From assembly GCA_947166125.1 (NCBI GenBank), contig CAMVCW010000001.1:124001-188000 (forward strand): 64,000 bases of DNA, in the 5' to 3' direction. This DNA comes from an uncultured Candidatus Saccharibacteria bacterium. GTDB lineage: Bacteria > Patescibacteriota > Saccharimonadia > Saccharimonadales > Saccharimonadaceae. Positions 22,654-31,715 of the stretch are shown one piece after another (within the stretch, counting starts at the first letter, position 1; every line of letters starts with the position of its first letter). Below the pieces are notes generated by a model. The model was not told the DNA's origin and made no database searches. It was given only the letters and a program-made list of their open reading frames with translations. The position numbers were made by a program, and so were the translations under genes.

Positions 22654-25160
22654 ACAAGTACAATCTTAAGGATTTGAGATGGGCACTAAAAAAGGAATCA
22701 ATCGATAACGATAATACTTTTCTAAATAATTATTACGCACTCATTACTGGCGCACATATATCGCAGGATAATATAGATAAGATAATTGGTTTTATTGCGG
22801 CCCTATTAGTGACCGGCGACAATAATCTAATCAAAATGGCCTATTATCTATCCATCCATTTAAGTATAGCCACTAATGACTATGCAATACTTCGTGATAT
22901 ATCGGAACGTCTAGGCTATTATCCGGTCATAGATTTAATTGATAAAATAACTAATGAACAAAATGACGAATTAAACAACATCAATGCGTTGTTGTCAAAG
23001 GCATTGTCCATTATATATAGAGATAAATATTATAGGACGGAAGAGCAATATTATTTTGACAAAAGAGTAATGAGCCAGGGAAACGTTAGGGCTATTGCTC
23101 CTACATCTTATGGCAAATCTCAGCTTATGATACGAAAATGCATCGACAAATATAGATCTGGGGATAGGGTTTGTTTAATTATCCCAACAAAATCATTACT
23201 CGCTCAAACCGTATCTGAAATAGCTAAGGAAAAAGGCGACAGATATGATGTCGTAACCCATCCGGACATGATGACTGCTGCCATTTCTTCAAGGCCGCAC
23301 ATAAGCGTTTTGACGCAAGAAAGATTAATGTCTATACTTGCTTCATTCCCAAATATTTCGTACGATTATGTATTTGTGGACGAAGCGCATAATCTTTTCG
23401 ACAAAGATCAAAGATCATTACTATTGGCAAGGGCTATAATTATTCTTAAGACTCGAAGCCCAAATTCTTATATTGATTATTATTCTCCGTTTATCATTTA
23501 TCCCGAAAAATCATTGGATATTGTTAGCGTTAGCAACGATTATATTATAAGCCGCATAGATGAGTTTGTTAAAGTCCCACAATTTTTCATATGGGATGAG
23601 GAAAACACGGTTTTATCTATCTACGACCAATTTATCGATAATTTTTTCGAGTTTGAAAAAACTGGCGCTGATTTATTCTCGGCGACTATTAGCTGTAGCG
23701 GTAATAAAAATATTATTTATGCAAATAAGCCTAGCGATATCGAAGCGATTGCTGATATTTTAGCGGATAGGACTAGCGAAATATTCTTCTGTGAAGAGAG
23801 TAAAGCGATTATAGAGGAGGCTTGTAATTCTCTTTCAACTCTAGTACATGGTTCATACAATTTGATAAAGCTATTGAAACACGGGATCGTAATTAGCCAC
23901 GGAAGAATGACCGATATAGTAAAAGGATATGTAGAATACTTGTTTAAAACAATACCAGAGTTAAAGTATATGGTAACCACAAGTACTTTATTAGAAGGAG
24001 TCAACATACCTGCTGACAGGATTTTTATTTACGACTATAGTAAGGGGACGAATAATTTATCCATATCGTCGTTTAATAATTTAATCGGACGCATTTGTAG
24101 ATTTAGCGATGTCTTTGCTGCAAATAATTATGATATTAGTCTATTAATCCCTAGGGTTTACATAATGCATAATGCTCGGTTTATGCGGCGTGGGGCGAAT
24201 TCTAAAAATTTTATTCGGTCGGTGGCTAAAGGTGATATTGTGCAAAAAGAAATTCTCCTAAATCCCTTACTTGAAGAATATAACGCTAAAGATAAAATTG
24301 AACGCAGAATAAAAGAGACTACAATTCTTGGGAATATAGACAGCAGACGATATTCTTTATATGAAAGAATAAGCAAGACTCAACCAGTTTTAGCGCAGAC
24401 GGAATTTGGGAGACTTTGTTTTAAAAACGGAGTAAATTTCTTTGATATATTTTCTTTTGAAACCGCTGTCAGCCAGAAGTTAGATAAAATAGATAGAATA
24501 AAGGATGTAGATACGCTCGTTAGCGTTCTAGTAGAATGCATTTTAGAGCCTACTTTTAATACACGTAGTTCGGGGTGGGTTTATATGATCTTCACGAATG
24601 CGACAATGCGAAATCGGATTTTAGATATTCTTCGTAATAGAGCTTCGAATGACTATAACTTTGCTAAACTAATTGCTTTAGATATTGGTCGGTGGCAAAA
24701 AAATATAAACCTAAATGAAGAATGCGCTATATACGTTGGGAAAATAGGAGACTGCGATAAGAATGGCATAAGGGGGCAATTCAATAACTATCATCTTTTC
24801 AGTCAAAATGATAAAAATATAATGGCTAGCTACGCTGTTAGCTTAGAGAAAGAGAATCTTGATAATATAGACTATAATCTTATGCCTATAATTGAGACAC
24901 TAAATGGTCTTCAGAAAATTGATGAGACATTATATAAACGATTAAAGTATGGTACCGATAACGATTTTGCTATAGGATTGATTAGACTTGGTATTGATTT
25001 GTCATTGGCGACCATTATTGTAGAAAACAATTTTCTGCTAGAAATGTTCGAAGAAAGGGATAACGCTGTAAAATGTATAAACAAAGAAGAACTGTTGTCG
25101 AGGATGAAGGAAAATGGTCTTTCGAGAATCTATATAAAATTAGCAAATGATTTATTATAG
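22650..25160 (+). CDS. hamB: HamB superfamily 2 helicase of a Hachiman system
   Basis: 836 residues. Motif I APTSYGKS (about 150-157), motif Ia IPTKSLLAQ, motif II DEAH (243-246), STLLEGVNIP near 444 and the motif VI region LIGRICRF near 480 define an SF2 DEAH helicase. The long C-terminal part (about 500-836) is helical and unassigned. It overlaps hamA by 4 bp and is therefore co-translated. In characterised systems HamB senses DNA and releases or activates HamA. It is the last defence gene before two leftward genes. Confidence 0.87.
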   Translation: MNKYNLKDLRWALKKESIDNDNTFLNNYYALITGAHISQDNIDKIIGFIAALLVTGDNNLIKMAYYLSIHLSIATNDYAILRDISERLGYYPVIDLIDKITNEQNDELNNINALLSKALSIIYRDKYYRTEEQYYFDKRVMSQGNVRAIAPTSYGKSQLMIRKCIDKYRSGDRVCLIIPTKSLLAQTVSEIAKEKGDRYDVVTHPDMMTAAISSRPHISVLTQERLMSILASFPNISYDYVFVDEAHNLFDKDQRSLLLARAIIILKTRSPNSYIDYYSPFIIYPEKSLDIVSVSNDYIISRIDEFVKVPQFFIWDEENTVLSIYDQFIDNFFEFEKTGADLFSATISCSGNKNIIYANKPSDIEAIADILADRTSEIFFCEESKAIIEEACNSLSTLVHGSYNLIKLLKHGIVISHGRMTDIVKGYVEYLFKTIPELKYMVTTSTLLEGVNIPADRIFIYDYSKGTNNLSISSFNNLIGRICRFSDVFAANNYDISLLIPRVYIMHNARFMRRGANSKNFIRSVAKGDIVQKEILLNPLLEEYNAKDKIERRIKETTILGNIDSRRYSLYERISKTQPVLAQTEFGRLCFKNGVNFFDIFSFETAVSQKLDKIDRIKDVDTLVSVLVECILEPTFNTRSSGWVYMIFTNATMRNRILDILRNRASNDYNFAKLIALDIGRWQKNINLNEECAIYVGKIGDCDKNGIRGQFNNYHLFSQNDKNIMASYAVSLEKENLDNIDYNLMPIIETLNGLQKIDETLYKRLKYGTDNDFAIGLIRLGIDLSLATIIVENNFLLEMFEERDNAVKCINKEELLSRMKENGLSRIYIKLANDLL

Positions 25161-25250
25161 CAACATATGTTCCAGGTTCATGTCAAGAAAAAATCCCACC
25201 TCTATTTTCTGCACAATAACTTTCAAAACCCGATTGTGTCCAAGTGGACG

Positions 25251-25715
25251 CTATCTATTGACTAAATGATAGAATGTTTTATTGGAATCGTTGCCGTAGT
25301 GGCTAATATCTTCTGGCTCAGCCCAAAGCGAAAGCTTGTGGACGCGCCACTTCCCAATGAAGAACATCTGGACTATCGCGTCATTCACGTCGCGGTTATT
25401 TAGCGCGCGTGGAATGTATGCTAGGGAAAAGTAGTACCATTTGTCGTCTTCGGCGTCTAACCTCGCAAAAACGCGCTTACCGCGCCCCAAAAGGCGCACG
25501 TCGGAGCGCTGTGTTAGCGTTTCTAGGGAATAAGTCTTTAATTCGTGAATCGCGTCACGAACGGGCGATTCCATTAGTTCCATACGCTCGAACTTATCGT
25601 AGTCACGCGAATTAAATCTGCCGTTATGTTCGAGCATAAAGCTTTCAAGTTGCCGAGCGGTTACTGGTATTGACTCGCCGGGTTTTACTTTCTTGAATGA
25701 GCTGCGTTTTGCCAT
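25251..25715 (-). CDS. Hypothetical protein of the integrated element
   Basis: 154 residues, basic N-terminus (MAKRSSFKKVKPGESIPVTA), no membrane span or zinc motif. The middle is mixed alpha/beta (FMLEHNGRFNSRDYDKFERM), consistent with a small DNA- or RNA-associated protein. GAGG lies 6 nt before the ATG. It is 40 bp downstream of the ClbS/DfsB-like gene on the same strand. I do not recognise a family. Confidence 0.6.
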   Translation of the reverse strand: MAKRSSFKKVKPGESIPVTARQLESFMLEHNGRFNSRDYDKFERMELMESPVRDAIHELKTYSLETLTQRSDVRLLGRGKRVFARLDAEDDKWYYFSLAYIPRALNNRDVNDAIVQMFFIGKWRVHKLSLWAEPEDISHYGNDSNKTFYHLVNR

Positions 25716-25755
25716 ATTGCCTCTTTTCGGTTAGAGGTGCGCCTTAAGGGCGATA

Positions 25756-26295
25756 TTATGCACAGTTCTTTTTATGCGCTTTGAGCTTCTTCATTGCCCA
25801 GTCGTAATGGGATGAGAGAACGCTTATAAAATATGAGCCAAGCACAGAACCGCCAACCCAAGGATACATGCCTTTTGTGAATAGTTGTTCTTCGCTAAGA
25901 CTTTCGGCTAGCTTCATGACGTCTTTATGTGATTTCTCAAACATTTTTCTAGCATCTTCGAGTGAAGTCTTTTGGTGTTTCTTCCAGTATTCAACATTCA
26001 TATCGCCATAAGTCTTCCAAGTATATGGTTCTGGCAAGAATGGTGCGCTACCGCCTTTATTCAGATTCGTATCTACAAATTCAAGTAACATTCGGTGCCA
26101 TTCGTATAAATGTACCCAAATATCGCGTAGGTTCTTGTCGCGCCCCCAGTGGCGTTCTTTCTTCGATGAGTCGCCAGAGAAATCGAATTCGGTGTTCATT
26201 TCTTTCTCGCTCATCGAATCAGCCATTTCGATTAGCTTAGCGTAGTACTCTTCGCCGGCTTTTAATAAGTCCTGTTTGTTGCGTGGTCTTGGCAT
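25756..26295 (-). CDS. ClbS/DfsB family four-helix bundle protein (DUF1706)
   Basis: 179 residues. The pattern MPRPRNKQDLLKAGEEYYAK, RDKNLRDIWVHLYEWHRMLL (about 63-82), FLPEPYTWKTYGDMN and a C-terminal SHYDWAMKKLKAH is typical of DUF1706, which includes the colibactin self-protection protein ClbS and DfsB. Family members have a DinB-like fold. Detoxification or stress roles are plausible, but the actual substrate is unknown. SD AAGGA precedes the ATG. It is the last intact gene of the first integrated element. Confidence 0.85.
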   Translation of the reverse strand: MPRPRNKQDLLKAGEEYYAKLIEMADSMSEKEMNTEFDFSGDSSKKERHWGRDKNLRDIWVHLYEWHRMLLEFVDTNLNKGGSAPFLPEPYTWKTYGDMNVEYWKKHQKTSLEDARKMFEKSHKDVMKLAESLSEEQLFTKGMYPWVGGSVLGSYFISVLSSHYDWAMKKLKAHKKNCA

Positions 26296-26374
26296 AAATA
26301 AGTCCTTGTTTATTACTTTAATTATATCATCGGGTGCAAGTCTGCCATTGACATTGTATTTCTTTTGTTTTCTC

Positions 26375-26596
26375 CATTGTCATTGTTTTAAGCTCCCACA
26401 GCTCCAGTAAAGCTATAAATCCTTAAAAGTTCGAATCTCTTTGCCTATATATGTATACCTCAGAACTCGCAAGGCATCAGAATAGGGTAGTCCTTTTTAG
26501 GTATAACCTTGATCTTCGCCGTGTATTCGGGGTGGTCAATACACCAGTCCACAACTTTGCATAAGTGAATAAGTACTTCTACTCGCCCCTCACCAA
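26375..26596. repeat. Direct repeat with integrase-tail codons and att core (middle copy)
   Basis: Matches 30918-31185. On the minus strand the last part reads in frame as GEGRVEVL..., then VVDWCIDHPEYTAKIKV and PKKDYPILMPCEF with stop at 26460-26462. About 88 nt of this tail are identical to the right copy. It ends in CTCACCAA (26589-26596), the att core. Read as attR of element 1. Confidence 0.75.
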
Positions 26597-26673
26597 TAGG
26601 GGAACTTGTGGAAAAAGGTTCTAGATGCAAATTAAATGGTGATTAAATCTCAAAAATCACCTTTTTCGTGTAG
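26597..26673 (-). pseudogene. Remnant of a second serine recombinase C-terminus
   Basis: Upstream of the tail on the minus strand the sequence reads SPFNLHLEPFSTSSPIGE, close to SPFNFIFEPEFSTGSPVGE of the intact recombinase, but a stop precedes SPFN and no further homology follows. It marks an older integrase whose body was deleted. Confidence 0.6.
26638..26667 (+). terminator. Hairpin matching the tRNA-Lys terminator
   Basis: GGTGATT (26638-26644) pairs with AATCACC (26655-26661), followed by TTTTT. Equivalent to 15735-15766. Confidence 0.5.
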
Positions 26674-26734
26674 TGGTTATAGAAAAGATTTTTTATTAAG
26701 GCTTCATCTTGAAGCGTGCAATAGTCTTAATATA

Positions 26735-27237
26735 ATGAAGATTGAAAAACCTAAAAGCGATGATACAAAAGAGTTTAAATACCTGATGTAGGCGGCTTTT
26801 CAGTATGGCTATGAGTCTATCTTTGGTAAAAGTGATTCTGAAATCTTGCCAGAAAAAGACATTGACTGCGACCTAAAAAGCCTAACTCGCACGCCTATGC
26901 TATGATGAACCAAAACGCAATTGTTGGCGGAGTCATAATTACTATAGACGAAAAAACTAGCCAGGGTGAATTAGGTTTTCTGTTCGTCAAAGTTGGCGTC
27001 CAAGGCAAAGGTATCGGTAAACAGATTTAGCAAGAAATTGAAGCTATGCATCCAAATATAAAAGTCTGGAAAACTTGCACGCCATATTTTGATAAGAGAA
27101 ATATCCATTTTTACGTCAATAAACTAAAATTCAAAATTGTTCGCTATTTTGAGTACGAAGAGTCTAATTATAAGCAAACAAATCACGATTTCGAAAAAGA
27201 AGGCGGAATGTTTGAATTTGAAAAAAATCATGAATGA
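26735..27237 (+). pseudogene. GNAT acetyltransferase pseudogene
   Basis: ATG 26735 follows directly on a TATAAT-like box. The reading frame has an in-frame TAG after about 18 codons, a frameshift near 26900 and another TAG near 27028. In between the sequence VGVQGKGIGKQI gives the acetyl-CoA-binding motif (QGxGxGxx) of GNAT enzymes, then a YFDKRNIHFYVNKLKFKIV tail. Decay of this gene agrees with loss of function in the second element. Confidence 0.75.
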
Positions 27238-27242
27238 ATAAC

Positions 27243-28808
27243 CTAGAAGCTGATTTCCATTTGCTCGCCTTTGAATTCGACTAAGATATTACGATCGTCG
27301 CCTTTTACAGTATAGAAAACTGTATCTTTTAGAGTTGGCAAGTTTTTGTTCTGCAAATTAAGTTTTTGATTGTAAGATGTACCCGGGAGTATTGGACCTT
27401 CCGTTAGCCGATATGCCATCCATGGCACATTACGACCAAAAGTTGATTTAATCAAACGATGAATAATATGGTAATTTTCGTTTGGCATGTGAGTGATCAC
27501 CGGCGTATAGCCGATTTGTCCGCTAATTTGGAGATTTTTAGTATCACTGCTCAACTTGGGCAATAACTCGTTCAAATCGCTAATCACCATATTCACTTGC
27601 ATATTGCGATAGTCGTTTTGTTCTTTCAGGGCGTTGCCATAAGTAAAAGCAAACACAAAGAAACACCAAGCTAGCACAAGAACCGGTACCGTAGCTATTT
27701 TTTGCCAACCACGCCCTGATACGACATATACCCCAGTTACTGCAATCAAAGAGCCAATCGCATACATTGCTCTGGTTGCATAAAGTGGTTTAGCTAACAC
27801 TGAATATGGTGAATAGGTCGCAACCAGCATTAGTATTAGACCGGTAACTGCTACGATTGTAGCTATAATTTTATTTTGTCTACTACGGACAACAAATAGC
27901 AACACAAAACAAAACCCGATTATACCGATTAGTATCAGCCACAATAATTTGAAATCTGTAAATACGAGATTAAAGTATTGATCCAGATGTTTGACAAATT
28001 CCGATAGGAAAACGTCCAACTCTGGTATATCGTTTGATACGTAAGTTTCTCTTGGGATCATTAGTAGCTTTGAGAAAAATAACATAGCCAAGAGGAACCC
28101 AGCACAAGACCAAGCTAAGAATTTTAAGCTTTCCTGCCAGCTCTTCTTTCCACCTTCGTTCCAGTCCTTTATCCCCAAAAACAGCATTAATACCAAGAAA
28201 ATCCCTGCTGAAGCTTGATAGGTCGTGCACATTCCCCACAGGCTGATTACTATCATAATTATGTAGAAACTGCGTGATTTCTTGCGGAAAATTAGTGGAA
28301 AGACAGCAAACAGAATTGAGAGAGCCATGTAAGGAGCGTCGTATTGATACGAAAGGCATTCTAAAAAGTAGGGGCAAAGCCCTAAGGGCGTAACTGCGAT
28401 TACTCGCCAAATCCATTTCGTCCATTTTTCTTTAAATATTTCTTTTCCTGAAATAAGACATATTACAATTACACCGGCTACAGCTAATAGCCCTACTGCA
28501 ATAATTTGCGGCAAAGGTGCAATATTAGATAAATAATTGTCGGCATGCAAACCATGCGATAAAACTGTACTGAGATACCGGCTGAAACCTGACCAACCCG
28601 CATAGCCATAGCTGGTACGAGCGATATCGTCAGCATAATGCACGCCTGCTAGTAGAATAGCCGAGATTGCTACTAGATAAATCGAAAAAATGGTGGCAAA
28701 TGGTTTTAATAAATAACGGTTGTCACGAGCAAAATCACGGAATTTGGATGTCAAAACCTTAATATCTCGTTTTACAATCTGTTTTTTAATTGTTTTTTTG
28801 GTTTTCAT
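27243..28808 (-). CDS. GtrII-type glucosyltransferase, polytopic membrane protein
   Basis: 521 residues with about 10 hydrophobic spans between 30 and 390 and an extracellular C-terminal tail. The early loop GVHYADDIARTSYGYAGWSG with an acidic pair matches the Glucos_trans_II family, the serotype-specific transferase that moves glucose from bactoprenol to surface glycan. It is the last gene of a three-gene leftward operon after a GtrB-like and a polysaccharide deacetylase gene. The start overlaps the deacetylase 3' end by 23 bp. Confidence 0.82.
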   Translation of the reverse strand: MKTKKTIKKQIVKRDIKVLTSKFRDFARDNRYLLKPFATIFSIYLVAISAILLAGVHYADDIARTSYGYAGWSGFSRYLSTVLSHGLHADNYLSNIAPLPQIIAVGLLAVAGVIVICLISGKEIFKEKWTKWIWRVIAVTPLGLCPYFLECLSYQYDAPYMALSILFAVFPLIFRKKSRSFYIIMIVISLWGMCTTYQASAGIFLVLMLFLGIKDWNEGGKKSWQESLKFLAWSCAGFLLAMLFFSKLLMIPRETYVSNDIPELDVFLSEFVKHLDQYFNLVFTDFKLLWLILIGIIGFCFVLLFVVRSRQNKIIATIVAVTGLILMLVATYSPYSVLAKPLYATRAMYAIGSLIAVTGVYVVSGRGWQKIATVPVLVLAWCFFVFAFTYGNALKEQNDYRNMQVNMVISDLNELLPKLSSDTKNLQISGQIGYTPVITHMPNENYHIIHRLIKSTFGRNVPWMAYRLTEGPILPGTSYNQKLNLQNKNLPTLKDTVFYTVKGDDRNILVEFKGEQMEISF

Positions 28809-29586
28809 TTTGCCACTCCTTCACATAATCATTATAAGTCATAAATTCGTTCCCGTCGGTCTTTAATTTTTGGATTAGCCAATCTAGTCGCTGAGCTAAT
28901 TTATCGCCACTGTTTCTAGCAATATACCAAGGCACTTTAAAACCACCAAAATCAGTAAACTCCCATGGGTGTAAATAAGTCGTAAAATAATCCTGCCTTT
29001 TTGTGACTGATTTTACTAGACTATAATAAAGGCGTTTGGGAAATATATGTAAAGCTAACCAAAACATCGGAATGCGCATAGAAGTTGCTGCTGAAGCTGG
29101 GATTTCGATCATGTCAGATTTGATAAAAGCACGTCTTGGCAATTTGAAATTATTATACCGGCCAGGAATAAAAGCCGGATTGACACTAGAGTCGTATAAA
29201 TAACCTTGGCGCTTTAATTCTTGATAGCTGATTTTAAACATCCGCGGCTGACGGTAGCCACTTACCCTTACTCCAGCAATTTTCTCGACGATTTTTTTTG
29301 ATTCTTTCGGGTCGGTACAGCTTGGGCAAAAATGATCCATTCCATGGCAAGCGATTTCATGCCCAGCTTTTTTTATTTTTTTAACTAATTCAGAATTGGT
29401 TTTGGCAAAATTTCCCGTAATAAAAAAAGTCGCTTTAATTTGATGATGAGCCAGTATTTTTAAAATTATTTCTGTACCTGCGCTAGAGATTTTTACTCCT
29501 TCTTTTAATGAAATCTCTTTACCTTTTTCGCGAGGTAAATCGAATTCTTCGATATCGAAACTAAGCAATATCTTACTTTTTCCCAT
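28786..29586 (-). CDS. Polysaccharide deacetylase (NodB homology domain)
   Basis: 267 residues from ATG 29586; an upstream TTG (29598) lies inside the gtrB-like gene and is less likely. The NodB motifs are SFDIEEFD near residue 10 (catalytic and metal Asp), FFITGNFA, ACHGMDH near 83 (metal His residues) and YLHPWEF near 230. No signal peptide is present, so it acts in the cytoplasm or on lipid-linked glycan at the inner face. It overlaps both neighbours, so the three genes form a tight unit that builds or modifies a surface sugar. Confidence 0.88.
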   Translation of the reverse strand: MGKSKILLSFDIEEFDLPREKGKEISLKEGVKISSAGTEIILKILAHHQIKATFFITGNFAKTNSELVKKIKKAGHEIACHGMDHFCPSCTDPKESKKIVEKIAGVRVSGYRQPRMFKISYQELKRQGYLYDSSVNPAFIPGRYNNFKLPRRAFIKSDMIEIPASAATSMRIPMFWLALHIFPKRLYYSLVKSVTKRQDYFTTYLHPWEFTDFGGFKVPWYIARNSGDKLAQRLDWLIQKLKTDGNEFMTYNDYVKEWQNENQKNN

Positions 29587-30532
29587 TTTTGAGTCCAACT
29601 GATTTTGTTTTATTGATTACGTAAAGCGGACGATTTTTAGCTTCAGCGTGGATTTGTGAAACATATAACGCCGTCATAGCCTGCGAAATTAACACTAGTC
29701 CCACCAAAAATGCCACAAATAAACTTACCGCCACTCCACCGCCCCACTCTAACTTTAAGGGATCGCCCAGGATATATTCCTGTATTAATTGGAATAAGCC
29801 TGGGACAAATGTAATTGCCATAATGAATAAACCAATGTATCCGAATATGATTAGTGGCGTACGTGAAGCTGATACTATACTATCGCCAGCAAGGGTCGCA
29901 AGTTTTTTAATACTGTAAGTTGGCGCTCCATCAATGCGGTCTTTAGTTTGAACTTTAATATATTCCTGAGGATAGCCTAGCCAATCAATTAATCCACGCG
30001 TTAATCTATTATGCTCAGTGAATTGATTAAAATCGTCTACTACTTCTCGATCTAATAACCTAAAGTCCATTTCTCCCTCAATGAGGTTTTTATCACCGGC
30101 TTTGTGCATCAAAATATAGTATAGTCGTGAGCCTAATTTGTGCTTAGTGGTATTTGAGCCTCGAATAGCGGTAACAATTTTGGCTCCTTTGTGCCACTTT
30201 TCAATCATCCTAGGTATTTCTTCGGCTGGGTGTTGACCGTCAGCATCTATCATTATTACTGCATCGCCTTCAGCCTCTCTTAAACCAGCCGTTAGAGCAA
30301 GTTCTTTACCAAAGTTTTTCATTAAAGCCACTATCCTTACTGTTATTCGGCGTGGAAATGTATAGTTCTTGACTATTTCTAATGATTTGTCCGTAGAGCC
30401 ATCATCTACTATGATAATTTCAGTATTTTCTTTAAGATTCTTTAGCGTAGGGATTAATTCTTTTTTTAAAAAACTCTGAATTCCAGCCGCCTCATTAAAA
30501 ACCGGTATCACTACCGAAATCAACTCTCCCAT
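29573..30532 (-). CDS. GtrB-like polyprenyl-phosphate glycosyltransferase (GT2)
   Basis: 319 residues. The GT-A domain has VVIPVFNEA near 6, VDDGSTD near 44-50 and IDADGQHP near 97-104 (DxD metal site). Two C-terminal membrane spans lie near 230-255 and 270-290. This is the architecture of GtrB, which makes glucosyl-phosphoryl-undecaprenol at the inner face. TATAAT at 30539-30544 is exactly 6 nt before the ATG with no SD, so the operon mRNA is predicted leaderless. A divergent GtrA remnant lies just upstream. Confidence 0.9.
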   Translation of the reverse strand: MGELISVVIPVFNEAAGIQSFLKKELIPTLKNLKENTEIIIVDDGSTDKSLEIVKNYTFPRRITVRIVALMKNFGKELALTAGLREAEGDAVIMIDADGQHPAEEIPRMIEKWHKGAKIVTAIRGSNTTKHKLGSRLYYILMHKAGDKNLIEGEMDFRLLDREVVDDFNQFTEHNRLTRGLIDWLGYPQEYIKVQTKDRIDGAPTYSIKKLATLAGDSIVSASRTPLIIFGYIGLFIMAITFVPGLFQLIQEYILGDPLKLEWGGGVAVSLFVAFLVGLVLISQAMTALYVSQIHAEAKNRPLYVINKTKSVGLKNGKK

Positions 30533-30577
30533 AGATTGATTATAACATATAATTACAGGTTACTAAATGTTATAATT

Positions 30578-30789
30578 ATGAAACAGGGCCTACGCAGATA
30601 AAACCACTTTACGAATTTCTTTTTAGTATTTCTGGTGCTTTAGACTTTCCGTTTGATTATAATTTTATAGAAAGCACGACGGTTTTTATCCTTGTCAACA
30701 TTATTACGATGGTTTTAAACTATCTCTTTTATGATGGAGTTGTTTTTCATGGAAAATGTAGAGCTATAGATGACCCAACCAATAAATAA
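30578..30789 (+). pseudogene. GtrA flippase remnant
   Basis: After ATG 30578 the frame is lost at once; in the neighbouring frame 30589-30789 encodes 66 codons ending ESTTVFILVNIITMVLNYLF then DGVVF..., which resembles the last two membrane helices and NY...VF end of GtrA. The N-terminal two thirds are deleted. GtrA normally flips the GtrB product. Confidence 0.6.
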
Positions 30790-30917
30790 ACTCATAATCT
30801 TTATAACGGAAGTTCATTACTGTATATAATGGCGGTTACGGAAAAGAAAATAACTTAATTAGAGCTGGATAGCTTTATCAGATATTCTTTGACACCAATT
30901 GGGATTTTTTATTTTTT

Positions 30918-31185
30918 CATTGTCATTGTTTTAGGCTCCTACGGCTCCAACAAGGCTATAAATTTTTAAAAGTTCGAATGGAGTGCGAAGCACGACATCC
31001 CCATGGAGCGAAGCGACATCTCTATCTCTTTGCTCGTATATGCATACCTCAGAACTCACACGGCATCAGAATAGGGTAGTCCTTTTTAGGTATAACCTTG
31101 ATCTTCGCCGTGTATTCGGGGTGGTCAATACACCAGTCCACAACCATGCAAAGCCGAGCAACAACGTCTGGTCGCCCCTCGCCAA
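30918..31185. repeat. Direct repeat with integrase-tail codons and att-like core (right copy)
   Basis: Homologous to 26375-26596 but with an extra insertion of about 45 nt of short repeats near 30980-31020. On the minus strand it encodes GEGRPDVVARLCMVVDWC and the same PKKDYPILMPCEF end, stop at 31049-31051. It ends in CTCGCCAA (31178-31185). Read as the right end of the second, older element. The rest of 30790-30917 shows nothing. Confidence 0.7.
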
Positions 31186-31223
31186 ACAAAGAAATTATTG
31201 AACAGCTGTAAGGCGGTGTTTTG

Positions 31224-31715
31224 TTATTCAGGGCTTAGTTTCACAGAAATGCTTTCACTGCCTAGCTTTGGTAGATTGTTGATATGTCCAATCTTTGAGT
31301 AACTATAACTTGTATCTAGTGATTCGTAAAAGATTACGAGGCAGTTGTCATCAAACAACATTACGTCGCCGGCTTCGATGCGCTCTGGACTATAAGTATT
31401 CGTTGGCAGAGATTTATCTAGATATGCATATTTTTCGTTACCATTTAAGTCGCTCATCGAAAGCGCTATGGGCAACATCTTTACTAGTGCTGAAGCTGTA
31501 GAATTGTCTTCTAGATCTATTTCAAGTTTCTTGCTGTCAATATCGATATAAACTTTGTGCATAGTTGTTTCTTCGTTGTTTATTGATTGATTTGTTTCGG
31601 GTGAGAGGCTTGGATTTTTGTCTGGCTTTTTGTTATTCATTATGACTATTGTAACGACGACCGAAATGATTATTACAATCAAGATTGAGATAGGGATAGT
31701 TAACTTTTTATTCAT
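31224..31715 (-). CDS. Membrane-anchored cyclophilin-like fold protein
   Basis: 163 residues. A signal anchor spans 5-27 (IPISILIVIIISVVVTIVI), then a polar linker, then a domain from about 50 with KVYIDIDSKKLEIDLEDNST, GNEKYAYLDKSLP, GDVMLFDDNCLVIFYES and SYSYSKIGHI. This is the cyclophilin_like (bacterial, non-isomerase) family. It follows the alpha/beta hydrolase with no gap (31715/31716), so they form an operon. Cellular role is unknown. Confidence 0.82.
   Translation of the reverse strand: MNKKLTIPISILIVIIISVVVTIVIMNNKKPDKNPSLSPETNQSINNEETTMHKVYIDIDSKKLEIDLEDNSTASALVKMLPIALSMSDLNGNEKYAYLDKSLPTNTYSPERIEAGDVMLFDDNCLVIFYESLDTSYSYSKIGHINNLPKLGSESISVKLSPE

Noticed and set aside
30980-31201. 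A plus-strand ORF over the right att repeat
   Set aside because: The region is explained by the minus-strand integrase-tail codons and short repeats; no SD or family supports the plus-strand reading.
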